The notes under the pieces are model-generated. The model ran no database searches, was not told where the DNA came from, and was given only the letters and a program-made list of their open reading frames with translations. The translations under genes and the position numbers were made by a program. From Rhodoferax sp. (lineage in GTDB: Bacteria > Pseudomonadota > Gammaproteobacteria > Burkholderiales > Burkholderiaceae_C): a stretch of 64,000 nt of DNA. Within the stretch, counting starts at the first letter, position 1; each line of letters opens with the position of its first letter. Location: the NCBI GenBank assembly GCA_031291295.1, contig JARLJI010000116.1, positions 186,001 through 250,000 on the forward strand, given 5' to 3'. This document shows positions 22,680-32,006 of this stretch, in pieces.

Positions 22680-23341
22680 TCTTGCGGTTTGTCGCCACGG
22701 CGCGCGCGTGCACGGGCCAGCGCCGCTTCAATCACGGCGCGCTTTTTGGCGAGTGCTTCCGGGTCGGTGATTTGCGAGTGGGCGGGCAGGTCGGCCAGTT
22801 TGGCCTGGGCTTTGTCTTCAAGCCTTTTATCGTTCTCGCCCTTGTCCCTTGTGCGCCTGAAGCTATGAAATTCATAGCGTTCGAGGGCTTCGTCGGCCTG
22901 GGCTTGTGACCAGGCGGCCCAGCCGGTGCGCGCCTGCGAGGTGTTCTCCATGCTGATGCAGTCCACTGGACAGACCGGGACGCACAGCTCACAGCCGGTG
23001 CAGTAGGGCTCGATCACGGTGTGCATCAGCTTGTTGCTGCCGATGATGGCGTCGGTCGGGCAGGCGGCAATGCACAGGGTACAGCCGATGCACCAGGCCT
23101 CGTCGATGACGGCAACGGTGCGCGGGGCCTCGAGCCCATTCGCGGGATTCAGCGGCCGCACGGGCCGCCCGGTCAGGCCGGCGAGCCGGGCAACGCCCTC
23201 AGCGCCACCGGGTGGACACTGGTTGATTTCTGCTTCGCCGCTCGCAATGGCCTGTGCGTAGCCTGCGCAATCCGGATACCCGCAGCGCGTGCACTGGGTT
23301 TGGGGCAGCAAAGCATTGATGCGGGCGGCCAGCGCATGCAC
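22676..23341 (-). CDS. rnfB: RnfB-like ferredoxin (electron transport complex subunit B)
   Basis: This 221-aa protein starts with a GTG. It has the RnfB N-terminal cluster motif CTRCGYPDCAGYAQAIASGE, then two 4Fe-4S motifs, CIGCTLCIAACPTDA and CTGCELCVPVCPVDC. The membrane anchor of true RnfB is missing, so this is a soluble, stand-alone form common in betaproteobacteria. The C-terminal 80 residues are charged and variable; part of them (ERYEFHSFRRTRDKGENDKR) is encoded by a stretch resembling the type-2 repeat. Being beside the kor operon, it is a plausible electron carrier for it (inference). Confidence 0.85.
   Translation of the reverse strand: MHALAARINALLPQTQCTRCGYPDCAGYAQAIASGEAEINQCPPGGAEGVARLAGLTGRPVRPLNPANGLEAPRTVAVIDEAWCIGCTLCIAACPTDAIIGSNKLMHTVIEPYCTGCELCVPVCPVDCISMENTSQARTGWAAWSQAQADEALERYEFHSFRRTRDKGENDKRLEDKAQAKLADLPAHSQITDPEALAKKRAVIEAALARARARRGDKPQD
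22823..22878 (-). repeat. Type-2 repeat-like stretch inside the RnfB-like gene
   Basis: Read on the minus strand, this 56-nt stretch matches the intergenic copy at 31951-32006 at 34 of 56 ungapped positions by hand count. Shared blocks are GCTAT, ATAGCTT, GCGCA and CAAGGGC. It keeps the frame and lies in the variable C-terminal extension. Confidence 0.55.
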
Positions 23342-23349
23342 GGGCGAGC

Positions 23350-24771
23350 CTACTTCTTGCGAGCGACTTTCGTGGCCGCTGCTTTGGCGACCGGTTTGCT
23401 GACTGCTTTGACGGTCCTGCTGGCACTGGTTTTGACTTGGGCCGCCGCTTGTGTTGCGGCGTGTGCTACTGGTTTTGTAGCGGCTGCTTCAGATTTTGCA
23501 ATGGCTTCAGCATGGTATTCATGAATAAAGCGCTTGACCTCGGGATACACGATCTCGCGCCAGCGCCGGCCGCTGAAAATTCCGTAGTGGCCCGCACCTT
23601 GGGCTACCAGATGCCGCTGCCGCGACGCGGGCACGCTGCTGCAGAGGCCGTGCAGGGCCTCGGTCTGGCCCAGGCCCGAGATGTCGTCGAGCTCGCCTTC
23701 GACCGAAAACAAGGCCGTTGTCTTGATGTCCTGCGGCCGCACTCGCTCGATTTGGCCATCCACGCCCTTTACGTCCCAAGTCCCGTTCACGAGGCAGAAC
23801 TCCTGAAACACCACCCTGATAGTTTCCAGGTAATAGTCGGCGTCCATGTCGAGCACGGCGTTGTATTCGTCGTAGAACTTGCGGTGCGCTTCCGTGCTGA
23901 CGTCATCGCCCTTGATCAGGTCATTGAAATAGTCGTAATGGCTCCTGGCGTGGTTGCTGGGATTCATCGCGACGAAGCCGGCGTACTGCAGGAAGCCCGG
24001 ATACACGCGCCGCCCCGCGCCGGGGTAATTGGCGGGGACCCGGTAAATCACGTTGTTCTTGAACCAGTCGTGGCTTTTGTTCACGGCCAGATCGTTGACC
24101 GAGGTTGGTGCCTTGCGGGCGTCAATCGGCCCGCCCATCATGGTCATGGTCAGGGGGGTGGTTTCGCCGCGGCTGGCCATCAGCGAGACGGCCGCCAGCA
24201 CCGGCACGGTGGGCTGACACACGCTCACCACGTGACAGTTGCCGTATTTGGCCTGCAGATGGCGGATGAACTCCTGCACGTAGTTGACGTAATCGTCGAG
24301 ATGGAACTCGCCCTCCGACAGCGGTACCAGACGGGCATTTTTCCAGTCGGTGATATAGACCTTGTGGTCCTTGAGCATGGTCTTGACGGTGTCGCGCAAG
24401 AGCGTGGCGTGGTGGCCCGACAGCGGGGCCACGATCAGCACCGCGGGCTGGCCCTTGAGCTTGGTCAGCGTCTCCGGGTCGTCGGTGAAGCGCTTGAAGC
24501 GGCGCAGTTCGCAAAACGGCTTGTCGATTTCCACGCGTTCGTGGACGGCGACATCAATGCCGTCCACCATGACGGTTTGCAGGCCAAACACCGGCCTTTC
24601 GTAATCCTTACCCAGACGGTAGAGCAGGCCGAATCCGGCCGAAACGCGTTGCGCAAAGGGATTTTGGCCTAGCGGCGACAGCGGGTTGCCATACAGCTTG
24701 GCGGCAGCCTGCGCAAAGTCGGAAAAAGGCTCCATCATGGAGCGCTGGGTTTCGTAGAGTTGGTACATCAT
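23350..24771 (-). CDS. phaZ: Intracellular polyhydroxyalkanoate depolymerase
   Basis: This 473-aa enzyme degrades intracellular PHB granules. MMYQLYETQRSMMEPFSDFA is the family's N-terminus, SVCQPTVPVLAAVSLM contains the catalytic cysteine (about residue 181), and GELDDISGLGQT and AGHYGIFSGRRWR complete the alpha/beta-hydrolase triad. After about residue 425 the protein ends in an Ala/Lys/Pro-rich tail (TVKAVSKPVAKAAATKVARKK) that looks like histone-H1-type or phasin-type tails and may bind DNA or granules. The frame is open upstream to 25044, but homology begins at the MM pair, so 24771 was chosen. RnfB-like gene follows 8 bp downstream. Confidence 0.88.
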   Translation of the reverse strand: MMYQLYETQRSMMEPFSDFAQAAAKLYGNPLSPLGQNPFAQRVSAGFGLLYRLGKDYERPVFGLQTVMVDGIDVAVHERVEIDKPFCELRRFKRFTDDPETLTKLKGQPAVLIVAPLSGHHATLLRDTVKTMLKDHKVYITDWKNARLVPLSEGEFHLDDYVNYVQEFIRHLQAKYGNCHVVSVCQPTVPVLAAVSLMASRGETTPLTMTMMGGPIDARKAPTSVNDLAVNKSHDWFKNNVIYRVPANYPGAGRRVYPGFLQYAGFVAMNPSNHARSHYDYFNDLIKGDDVSTEAHRKFYDEYNAVLDMDADYYLETIRVVFQEFCLVNGTWDVKGVDGQIERVRPQDIKTTALFSVEGELDDISGLGQTEALHGLCSSVPASRQRHLVAQGAGHYGIFSGRRWREIVYPEVKRFIHEYHAEAIAKSEAAATKPVAHAATQAAAQVKTSASRTVKAVSKPVAKAAATKVARKK

Positions 24772-25085
24772 CTGAACGTCAACTTTCGTTATATGTTGCA
24801 ACGCAATATACCAGTTGTCCAACAAATTGTCGTGGAGAGCAACCTCCAATGTTTGGACCATGTTGCCAAGCTTGTGGAAATTTTGGCGCAGGAGTTGGCC
24901 TGGACGCAACGGTCCGGCCGAGGCCAGCTTCGGGAGCGGTCGGCTGGTCGCCCGTAGTGCCACGGCTGAAGAGCGATGGGAAGACGGTGACGCCAATGCG
25001 CAACAGCCGGCGGGTGTTGTTGGGGCCCGGGTTGGCGGGGCCATAAGGGGGCGAGGACTGCGGTGTTTCCGGCGCCGCGCGTGCT
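24772..25085. other. Spacer between phaZ and ttuD
   Basis: No gene can be assigned with confidence in these 314 bp. The part next to phaZ (24772-24860) is AT-richer and presumably carries its promoter. On the plus strand a small frame at 24793-24957 encodes 54 residues with a heptad-like pattern (VVQQIVVESNLQCLDHVAKLVE); a 42-nt part of it resembles DNA at 43670-43711 in the island. Confidence 0.4.
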
Positions 25086-26375
25086 TCAGCTCCCGGCAGG
25101 TGCTTCGATGAGAAGGGCGCGAAAGTCGTTCACATTGGTCAGCGTCGGCCCGGTGATCACCGAATCCCCCAGCGCCCCGAAAAAGCCATGACCGTCATTG
25201 TTCGCCAGCGCGTCTCTGGGCTTGAGGCCCAGCGCCCAGGCACGCGCCAGCGAGTCGGGCGCGAGACAGGCGCCGGCAATCTCCTCCTGGCCATCCACGC
25301 CGTCGGTATCGCCCGCCAGCCCATGGATGCGCGGGTGGCCGTTGAGGGCGATGCCGATGGAGAGCAGGCACTCCACGTTGCGCCCGCCGCGCCCGCTGCC
25401 GCGCACGGTGACGGTGGTCTCGCCGCCCGAAAGCAGCACGCAGGGCGGCTGCACCGGCTGGCCGCGTGTGGCCACCTGCAGCGCGATGCCCGCCAGCACC
25501 TTGCCGACGTCGCGCGCCTCGCCCTCAAGCGCGTCGCCGAGGATGTACGGGGTGTAACCGGCTTGCCGCGCCACGCTGGCCGCGGCCTCCAGTGCCATTT
25601 GCGGTGTGGCGATCATGCGGACACTGGCGCGCGCCAGCCGCGGGTCACCGGGCTTGACGGACTCGCCGCGGCCGCTTTCCAGCACGTCGCGCACCGCAGC
25701 CGGCACCTCGATGCCGTAGCGCCGGATGATGGCGAGTGCGTCTTCGCAGGTCGTGGGGTCGGCGACCGTGGGGCCGGAGGCAATGTCGATCGGATCATCG
25801 CCCGGCACATCGGAGATCAGCAGGGTGAGCACCCGGGCCGGATGGCAGGCGGCGGCTAGGCGACCGCCCTTGATGCCCGAGAGGTGGCGCCGCACGCAGT
25901 TCATCTCGCTGATGGTGGCGCCCGACTTGAGCAGGGCGCGGTTCACCTCCTGCTTGTGGTCCAGCGTCAGGCCTGACGCGGGGAGCGGCAACAGCGACGA
26001 GCCGCCGCCCGAGATCAGGCACAGCACGAGGTCATCCGGGCTCAAGCCCTTAACCAGCTCGAGCAGGCGTTCGGCGGCGGCCAGGCCGGCGACGTCGGGT
26101 ACCGGATGCGCCGCTTCAACGATCTCGATGCGCTCGCAGGGCATCGCGTAGCCGTAGCGGGTGACCACCAGACCCGACAGGGGCCCCGGCCAATGGTCTT
26201 CAACGGCCCGCGCCATCGCGGCCGAGGCCTTGCCCGCGCCAATCACGATCAGGCGGCCCGTTCCAAGCTCCTTCGGTGATGGCATATGCGGCGGGATGCA
26301 CAGCGCCGGCTGGGCGCTGGCGATGGCGGCATCGAACAGGCGCCGCAGCAAGGCCTGCGGAGTTTCTTGGGGCAT
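25086..26375 (-). CDS. ttuD: Glycerate 2-kinase / hydroxypyruvate reductase (MOFRL family)
   Basis: This 429-aa protein has the DUF4147 N-terminal domain (LIVIGAGKASAAMARAVE, LCLISGGGSSLLPLP) and the C-terminal MOFRL domain (LLSGGETTVTVRGSGRGGRN, AGDTDGVDG, LANNDGHGFF). Such proteins were first named TtuD hydroxypyruvate reductases but most act as ATP-dependent glycerate 2-kinases. As the last gene of gcl-hyi-glxR it would phosphorylate the D-glycerate made by tartronate semialdehyde reductase, feeding 2-phosphoglycerate to glycolysis. Confidence 0.88.
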   Translation of the reverse strand: MPQETPQALLRRLFDAAIASAQPALCIPPHMPSPKELGTGRLIVIGAGKASAAMARAVEDHWPGPLSGLVVTRYGYAMPCERIEIVEAAHPVPDVAGLAAAERLLELVKGLSPDDLVLCLISGGGSSLLPLPASGLTLDHKQEVNRALLKSGATISEMNCVRRHLSGIKGGRLAAACHPARVLTLLISDVPGDDPIDIASGPTVADPTTCEDALAIIRRYGIEVPAAVRDVLESGRGESVKPGDPRLARASVRMIATPQMALEAAASVARQAGYTPYILGDALEGEARDVGKVLAGIALQVATRGQPVQPPCVLLSGGETTVTVRGSGRGGRNVECLLSIGIALNGHPRIHGLAGDTDGVDGQEEIAGACLAPDSLARAWALGLKPRDALANNDGHGFFGALGDSVITGPTLTNVNDFRALLIEAPAGS

Positions 26376-26411
26376 GGTCGGGTGTCTCGGGGAGAGTCTT
26401 GCGTGTGCGCT

Positions 26412-27317
26412 TCAGGTGGCCTTCTGGCCAATTTCGAAGTTCGATAACTTTTCCAGTGCGCGCACCATCCCCGAGTGATCCCAGGCCGCACCGCCGTGCG
26501 AGACGCAGGCGCTGAACAGCTGCTGGGCATTCGAGGTGGCGGGCAGCGCCAGGCCCAGCGACTTGGCCGCGCCGAGCGCCAGGTTCAAATCCTTCTGGTG
26601 CAGCGCGATGCGAAACCCCGGATCGACGCTGCGCTTGATCATGCGGTCGCCCAGGATGTCCAGGATGCGCGAAGTCGCAAGGCCACCCATCAGCGCCTGG
26701 CGCACCTTGCCGGCATCGGCGCCAGCCCGCGCCGCGAACAGCAGACCCTCGGCGACCGCGTTGATGGTCAGCGCCACGACGATCTGGTTGGCGACCTTGC
26801 AGGTCTGGCCGTCGCCGATGCCGCCCACCAGCGTGATGTTCTTACCCATGAGTTCGAACACGGGCTTGATGCGATCGAATACCGCCTGTTCACCGCCGAC
26901 CATGATGGACAGCGTCGCGTTCTTCGCGCCGACATCGCCGCCGCTGACCGGCGCGTCGAGGTAGTCGCAGCCCAGGGCCCGGATCTTTTTCGCGAATTCC
27001 TTGGTCTCGACCGGCGAGATCGAGCTCATGTCCACCACCACCTTGCCCTTGCTCAATCCCGCGGCAACGCCGTCTTCGGCGAACAGCACGGCATCGACAT
27101 CGGGTGTGTCAGGCAGCATCGTGATGATGATGTCGGCGCGCTCGGCCACGCCGCGGGCATGGGTGCACTGCGTGGCGCTGCTGGTGGCGATCGGCTCGGG
27201 CGTCTTGCCGCGCGTGTAGACGAACAGTTGGTGGCCTGCCTTGAGTAGGTGGCCGGCCATCGGGGTGCCCATGATGCCCAGGCCGATGAAGCCGATCTTG
27301 AGAGGCTGTGAAGTCAT
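26412..27317 (-). CDS. glxR: 2-hydroxy-3-oxopropionate (tartronate semialdehyde) reductase
   Basis: This 301-aa beta-hydroxyacid dehydrogenase begins with the NAD(P)-binding IGFIGLGIMGTPMAGHLLKAG. It has VDMSSISPVETKEFA, the DAPVSGGDVGAKNATLSIMVGG substrate-binding segment and the catalytic lysine region CKVANQIVV. These match GlxR/GarR enzymes that reduce tartronate semialdehyde to D-glycerate. The gene sits between hyi and ttuD, with 26- and 36-bp spacers, in one operon. Confidence 0.92.
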   Translation of the reverse strand: MTSQPLKIGFIGLGIMGTPMAGHLLKAGHQLFVYTRGKTPEPIATSSATQCTHARGVAERADIIITMLPDTPDVDAVLFAEDGVAAGLSKGKVVVDMSSISPVETKEFAKKIRALGCDYLDAPVSGGDVGAKNATLSIMVGGEQAVFDRIKPVFELMGKNITLVGGIGDGQTCKVANQIVVALTINAVAEGLLFAARAGADAGKVRQALMGGLATSRILDILGDRMIKRSVDPGFRIALHQKDLNLALGAAKSLGLALPATSNAQQLFSACVSHGGAAWDHSGMVRALEKLSNFEIGQKAT

Positions 27318-27343
27318 GATGTGGGTTATTCCTGGAGGGGAGT

Positions 27344-28123
27344 TTATTTCAGGAGTTGCTGGCGCCAGCCAAGGCCAGCCTCGGTGGTGGCGGCGGGCTT
27401 GTACTCGCAGCCGATCCAGCCGGTGTAGCCGATGCGATCGAGGTGCGCAAACAGGAACGCGTAGTTGATTTCGCCGCTGCCCGGCTCGTTGCGGCCCGGG
27501 TTGTCGGCCAGCTGGATGTGGCCGATGCGCGGCAGGTATTTCTGCATCGTCGACGCTAGCTCGCCTTCCATGCGCTGGGCGTGGTAGATGTCGTACTGGA
27601 CGAACGCGTTGTCGGCACCGACCTCGACCAGGATGGAGACGGCCTGCGTCGTTCGGTTGAGGTAGAAGCCCGGAATGTCGAAGGTGTTGATCGGCTCAAT
27701 CAGCAGCCTGAGTCCGGCCTTTTTCAATTCTGCGGCGGCATAGCGCAGGTTCTCGACGAAGGTTTCGCGCAGCACCTTGTCGGCGACGCCTTCCGGCGCC
27801 TTGCCGGCCAGGCAGTTGAGCTGGCCCACGCCCAGCGCCTTGGCGTAGGTGATGGCCGTCGCCACGCCATCGCGGAACTCCGCCATGCGGCCCGGGTGGC
27901 AGGCGATGCCGCGCTCGCCCGCGTCCCAGTCGCCCGGGGGCAGGTTGTGCAGCACCAGCGTCAGGCCGTGGGCATCCAGCCGCTGCTTGATGTCGCCCGC
28001 GCTGTAGGCATACGGGAACAGGAATTCGACGGCCGTGAAGCCGGCCCGGGCGGCGTGCTCGAAACGGTCGAGAAAGGGGTGCTCGGTGAAGAGCATCGTG
28101 AGATTGGCGGCAAGTTTTGGCAT
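27344..28123 (-). CDS. hyi: Hydroxypyruvate isomerase
   Basis: This 259-aa TIM-barrel protein of the xylose-isomerase-like family starts PKLAANLTMLFTEHPFLDRFEHAARAGF. The segments VEFLFPY, LLIEPINTFDIPGFYLN, QYDIYHAQRMEGEL and IGHIQLADNPGRNEPGSGEINY supply the metal-binding Glu, Asp, His and Glu. It interconverts hydroxypyruvate and tartronate semialdehyde. It lies 10 bp after gcl in the glyoxylate operon. Confidence 0.93.
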   Translation of the reverse strand: MPKLAANLTMLFTEHPFLDRFEHAARAGFTAVEFLFPYAYSAGDIKQRLDAHGLTLVLHNLPPGDWDAGERGIACHPGRMAEFRDGVATAITYAKALGVGQLNCLAGKAPEGVADKVLRETFVENLRYAAAELKKAGLRLLIEPINTFDIPGFYLNRTTQAVSILVEVGADNAFVQYDIYHAQRMEGELASTMQKYLPRIGHIQLADNPGRNEPGSGEINYAFLFAHLDRIGYTGWIGCEYKPAATTEAGLGWRQQLLK

Positions 28124-28133
28124 TTCAGTCCCC

Positions 28134-29933
<1,800 letters not shown>

Positions 29934-30020
29934 CGAAGTCTCCTTGAAGATGTGTAAACGTTGACAAGTAGTGTTGCGAGACCGACGCTTGCCGGCAAGA
30001 CGCCCCCGCGCATTACGGTT

Positions 30021-30035
30021 ATTCAAAATTGGAAT
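30021..30035. promoter_or_regulatory. Candidate LysR-type operator
   Basis: The 15-bp stretch ATTCAAAATTGGAAT is an interrupted inverted repeat (ATTC..GAAT) of the T-N11-A type bound by LysR proteins. It lies between gcl and the divergent regulator gene, 88 bp from the gcl start codon and 36 bp from the chosen lysR start. Confidence 0.5.
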
Positions 30036-30070
30036 GACAGGCGCCGATGGCTGTGGTCCACTTGCAAGCC

Positions 30071-30979
30071 ATGGACCGCATCCAGGCCGTTCGGCTCTTT
30101 ATTCGCGTGGTGGACCTCGGCTCGTTCAGCAAGGCCGCGGCCGATATGGGCATGGGCCAGCCGTCCGCCACCAAACTCGTGGCGCAGCTGGAGCAGCAGC
30201 TGGGCTCGCGCTTGCTGCATCGCTCGACGCATGGCGTGACGCCGACCGAGATCGGCGCCCTGTACTACGAAAAGTGCAAGCTGATTGCGCATCACGTGGA
30301 GGAGGCCGAGACCGTCGCCAGCCTGCTGCAGTCGCAGGTGCAGGGCGGCCTGCGCATCTCGACCTCGGTGGCCTTCGGCCGGCGCGTGCTGGTGCCGCTG
30401 GTGATGCGCTTCATGCAGCTCAACCCCAAGCTGCAGATCGAGCTGAATTTCGAGGACCGCTACGTGAATCTGGTCGAGCAGGGCATCGACGTGGCCATCC
30501 GCATGGGCCGGCTGGCCGATTCCACGCTGGGCGCCCGCTACCTGGGCGTCAACCCCTGGGTGCTGGTGGCCGCGCCCGGCTACCTGGAGCGGCGCGGCAC
30601 GCCACAGGTACCGGCCGATCTGGCGGCGCACGATGCGCTCATCTACAGCACGGTGCAAGGCGATGCGCGCTGGCACTTCATCGGTGCCGACGGCCAGTTG
30701 CTGCCCGTGCCGGTCAAGGGGCCGCTGCGTTCGAACAACCTGTCGGCGCTGCTCGTGGCGGCACGTGGCGGCATGGGTGTGGCGGCCCTGCCCTGGTATG
30801 TGGCGTACGAGTCGGTCAACAGCGGCGTCGTGCTGCCATTGCTGGGCGACTGGGCGTTGCCGTCCCAGGAGATCCATGCCGTCTACCCCTCACCGCGGCT
30901 GGTTCCTGCCAAGGTCAGCGGCTTCGTGGCCTGGCTGCAGGGACAATTTGGGGAAGCCTGGTGGACCGACCAGAAGTAA
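30071..30979 (+). CDS. LysR-family transcriptional regulator
   Basis: This is a 302-residue LysR protein (from M at 30071; an ATG at 30047 would add eight residues). The N-terminal helix-turn-helix is [51 protein letters not shown], written here only as the region 1-51; the effector domain follows from about residue 90. Being divergent from gcl with a candidate T-N11-A site in between, it probably controls the glyoxylate operon. The dioxygenase gene follows 20 bp downstream on the same strand. Confidence 0.9.
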   Translation: MDRIQAVRLFIRVVDLGSFSKAAADMGMGQPSATKLVAQLEQQLGSRLLHRSTHGVTPTEIGALYYEKCKLIAHHVEEAETVASLLQSQVQGGLRISTSVAFGRRVLVPLVMRFMQLNPKLQIELNFEDRYVNLVEQGIDVAIRMGRLADSTLGARYLGVNPWVLVAAPGYLERRGTPQVPADLAAHDALIYSTVQGDARWHFIGADGQLLPVPVKGPLRSNNLSALLVAARGGMGVAALPWYVAYESVNSGVVLPLLGDWALPSQEIHAVYPSPRLVPAKVSGFVAWLQGQFGEAWWTDQK

Positions 30980-30999
30980 CGATGTTGACAGGAACACAT

Positions 31000-31854
31000 A
31001 TGACCAATATTGCACAAGCCATCCCACTCGACCAGATCCAATCGCTCAAAAAATCGGACCGGATGCCGGTACTGTTTGTCGGCCACGGCAGCCCGATGAA
31101 TGCGATCGAAGACAACGAGTACCGCCGCAGCTGGCAGACGCTGGGCGCCGAGTTCGGCTCCAAACTGCCGCGGCCACAATTGATTTTGTGCATTTCCGCG
31201 CACTGGCTCACCGAAGGCTGGTGGCTGACCGGCATGGCGCAACCCAAAACCATTCACGACTTTGGCGGTTTTCCGCAGGAACTTTTTGAGCAGCAATACC
31301 CCGCGCCCGGCGACCCGGCGGCGGCGCAGGCGATCAGCCTGATGGTCCGGCAGCGGCACTCGGCACCCATTGGGCTGGATAGGGAGAAGTGGGGGCTGGA
31401 CCATGGGACCTGGTCGGTGCTCAAACCCATGTTCCCCGATGCGGAGATCCCGGTCATCCAGCTCAGCATGGACTACAGCCGGGCGCCCGAAGAGCACTAC
31501 GCGCTCGCGCAGCAGCTCAGGGCCTTGCGCGAGCGCGGCGTTCTGATCGTGGGCAGCGGCAACATCGTGCACAACCTGCGCAGCGCGCGCTGGTCGGGCG
31601 CGGGCAACCAGGCGTATGACTGGGCGCTCGAGTTCGATGCCGTGACCGCCGAGCACATCACGCAAGGCCGCCTGGGCGCGTTGCAGGATTTCCAGAAACT
31701 GGGAGCTCTGGCGCAGCAGGCTCACCCGACCTATGAGCACTACCTGCCGCTGCTGTATGCCGCCGGTGCGGTGGACCCCAATGAGCCGCCGCGCTTTTTC
31801 AACACCAGCTTCCAGCTGGCCTCGATCTCGATGCGCTCGGTGATCTGGGGCTGA
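31000..31854 (+). CDS. ygiD: Class III extradiol dioxygenase, 4,5-DOPA dioxygenase-like
   Basis: This 284-aa LigB-type protein contains VLFVGHGSPMNAIEDN (metal His), LCISAHWLTEG (second His), WGLDHGTWSVLKPMFP (catalytic His) and VGSGNIVHNLR. These match the YgiD/DODA group, which cleaves DOPA-like catechols; the bacterial physiological substrate is not settled. The ATG at 31000 has AGGAA upstream; an ATG at 30982 is an alternative. No functional link with its LysR neighbour is evident. Confidence 0.85.
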   Translation: MTNIAQAIPLDQIQSLKKSDRMPVLFVGHGSPMNAIEDNEYRRSWQTLGAEFGSKLPRPQLILCISAHWLTEGWWLTGMAQPKTIHDFGGFPQELFEQQYPAPGDPAAAQAISLMVRQRHSAPIGLDREKWGLDHGTWSVLKPMFPDAEIPVIQLSMDYSRAPEEHYALAQQLRALRERGVLIVGSGNIVHNLRSARWSGAGNQAYDWALEFDAVTAEHITQGRLGALQDFQKLGALAQQAHPTYEHYLPLLYAAGAVDPNEPPRFFNTSFQLASISMRSVIWG

Positions 31855-31859
31855 CTGGC

Positions 31860-31934
31860 CCCCACGCTCGCCATTTCGCGTGCTGCGCTGCCTCCCGAGG
31901 GGGCTGTTTCGCCTAGGGGCGGCCCGGCGGCGAA
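31860..31934. repeat. GC-rich intergenic element
   Basis: The segment contains CCCCACGCTC, CTCCCGAGGGGGCTG and GGGGCGGCCCGGCGGCG. I recall very similar intergenic blocks in many Comamonadaceae genomes. CTCCCGAGGGGG could form a small hairpin downstream of the dioxygenase gene. Confidence 0.5.
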
Positions 31935-31950
31935 ACACCAATTTCGATTT

Positions 31951-32006
31951 GCTATCTAAAGAATAGCTTGGTGCGCATAGCCAGCAAGGGCTACAGCCTT
32001 AAATGA
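31951..32006 (+). repeat. Type-2 repeat, intergenic copy
   Basis: This 56-nt element has GCTA-N9-TAGC, able to form a stem, followed by CAGCAAGGGCTACAG. Its end overlaps the last codons of the facing aspartate aminotransferase gene. It matches stretches inside hscA (29/56 by hand) and the RnfB-like gene (34/56 by hand) in ungapped register. Confidence 0.6.
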
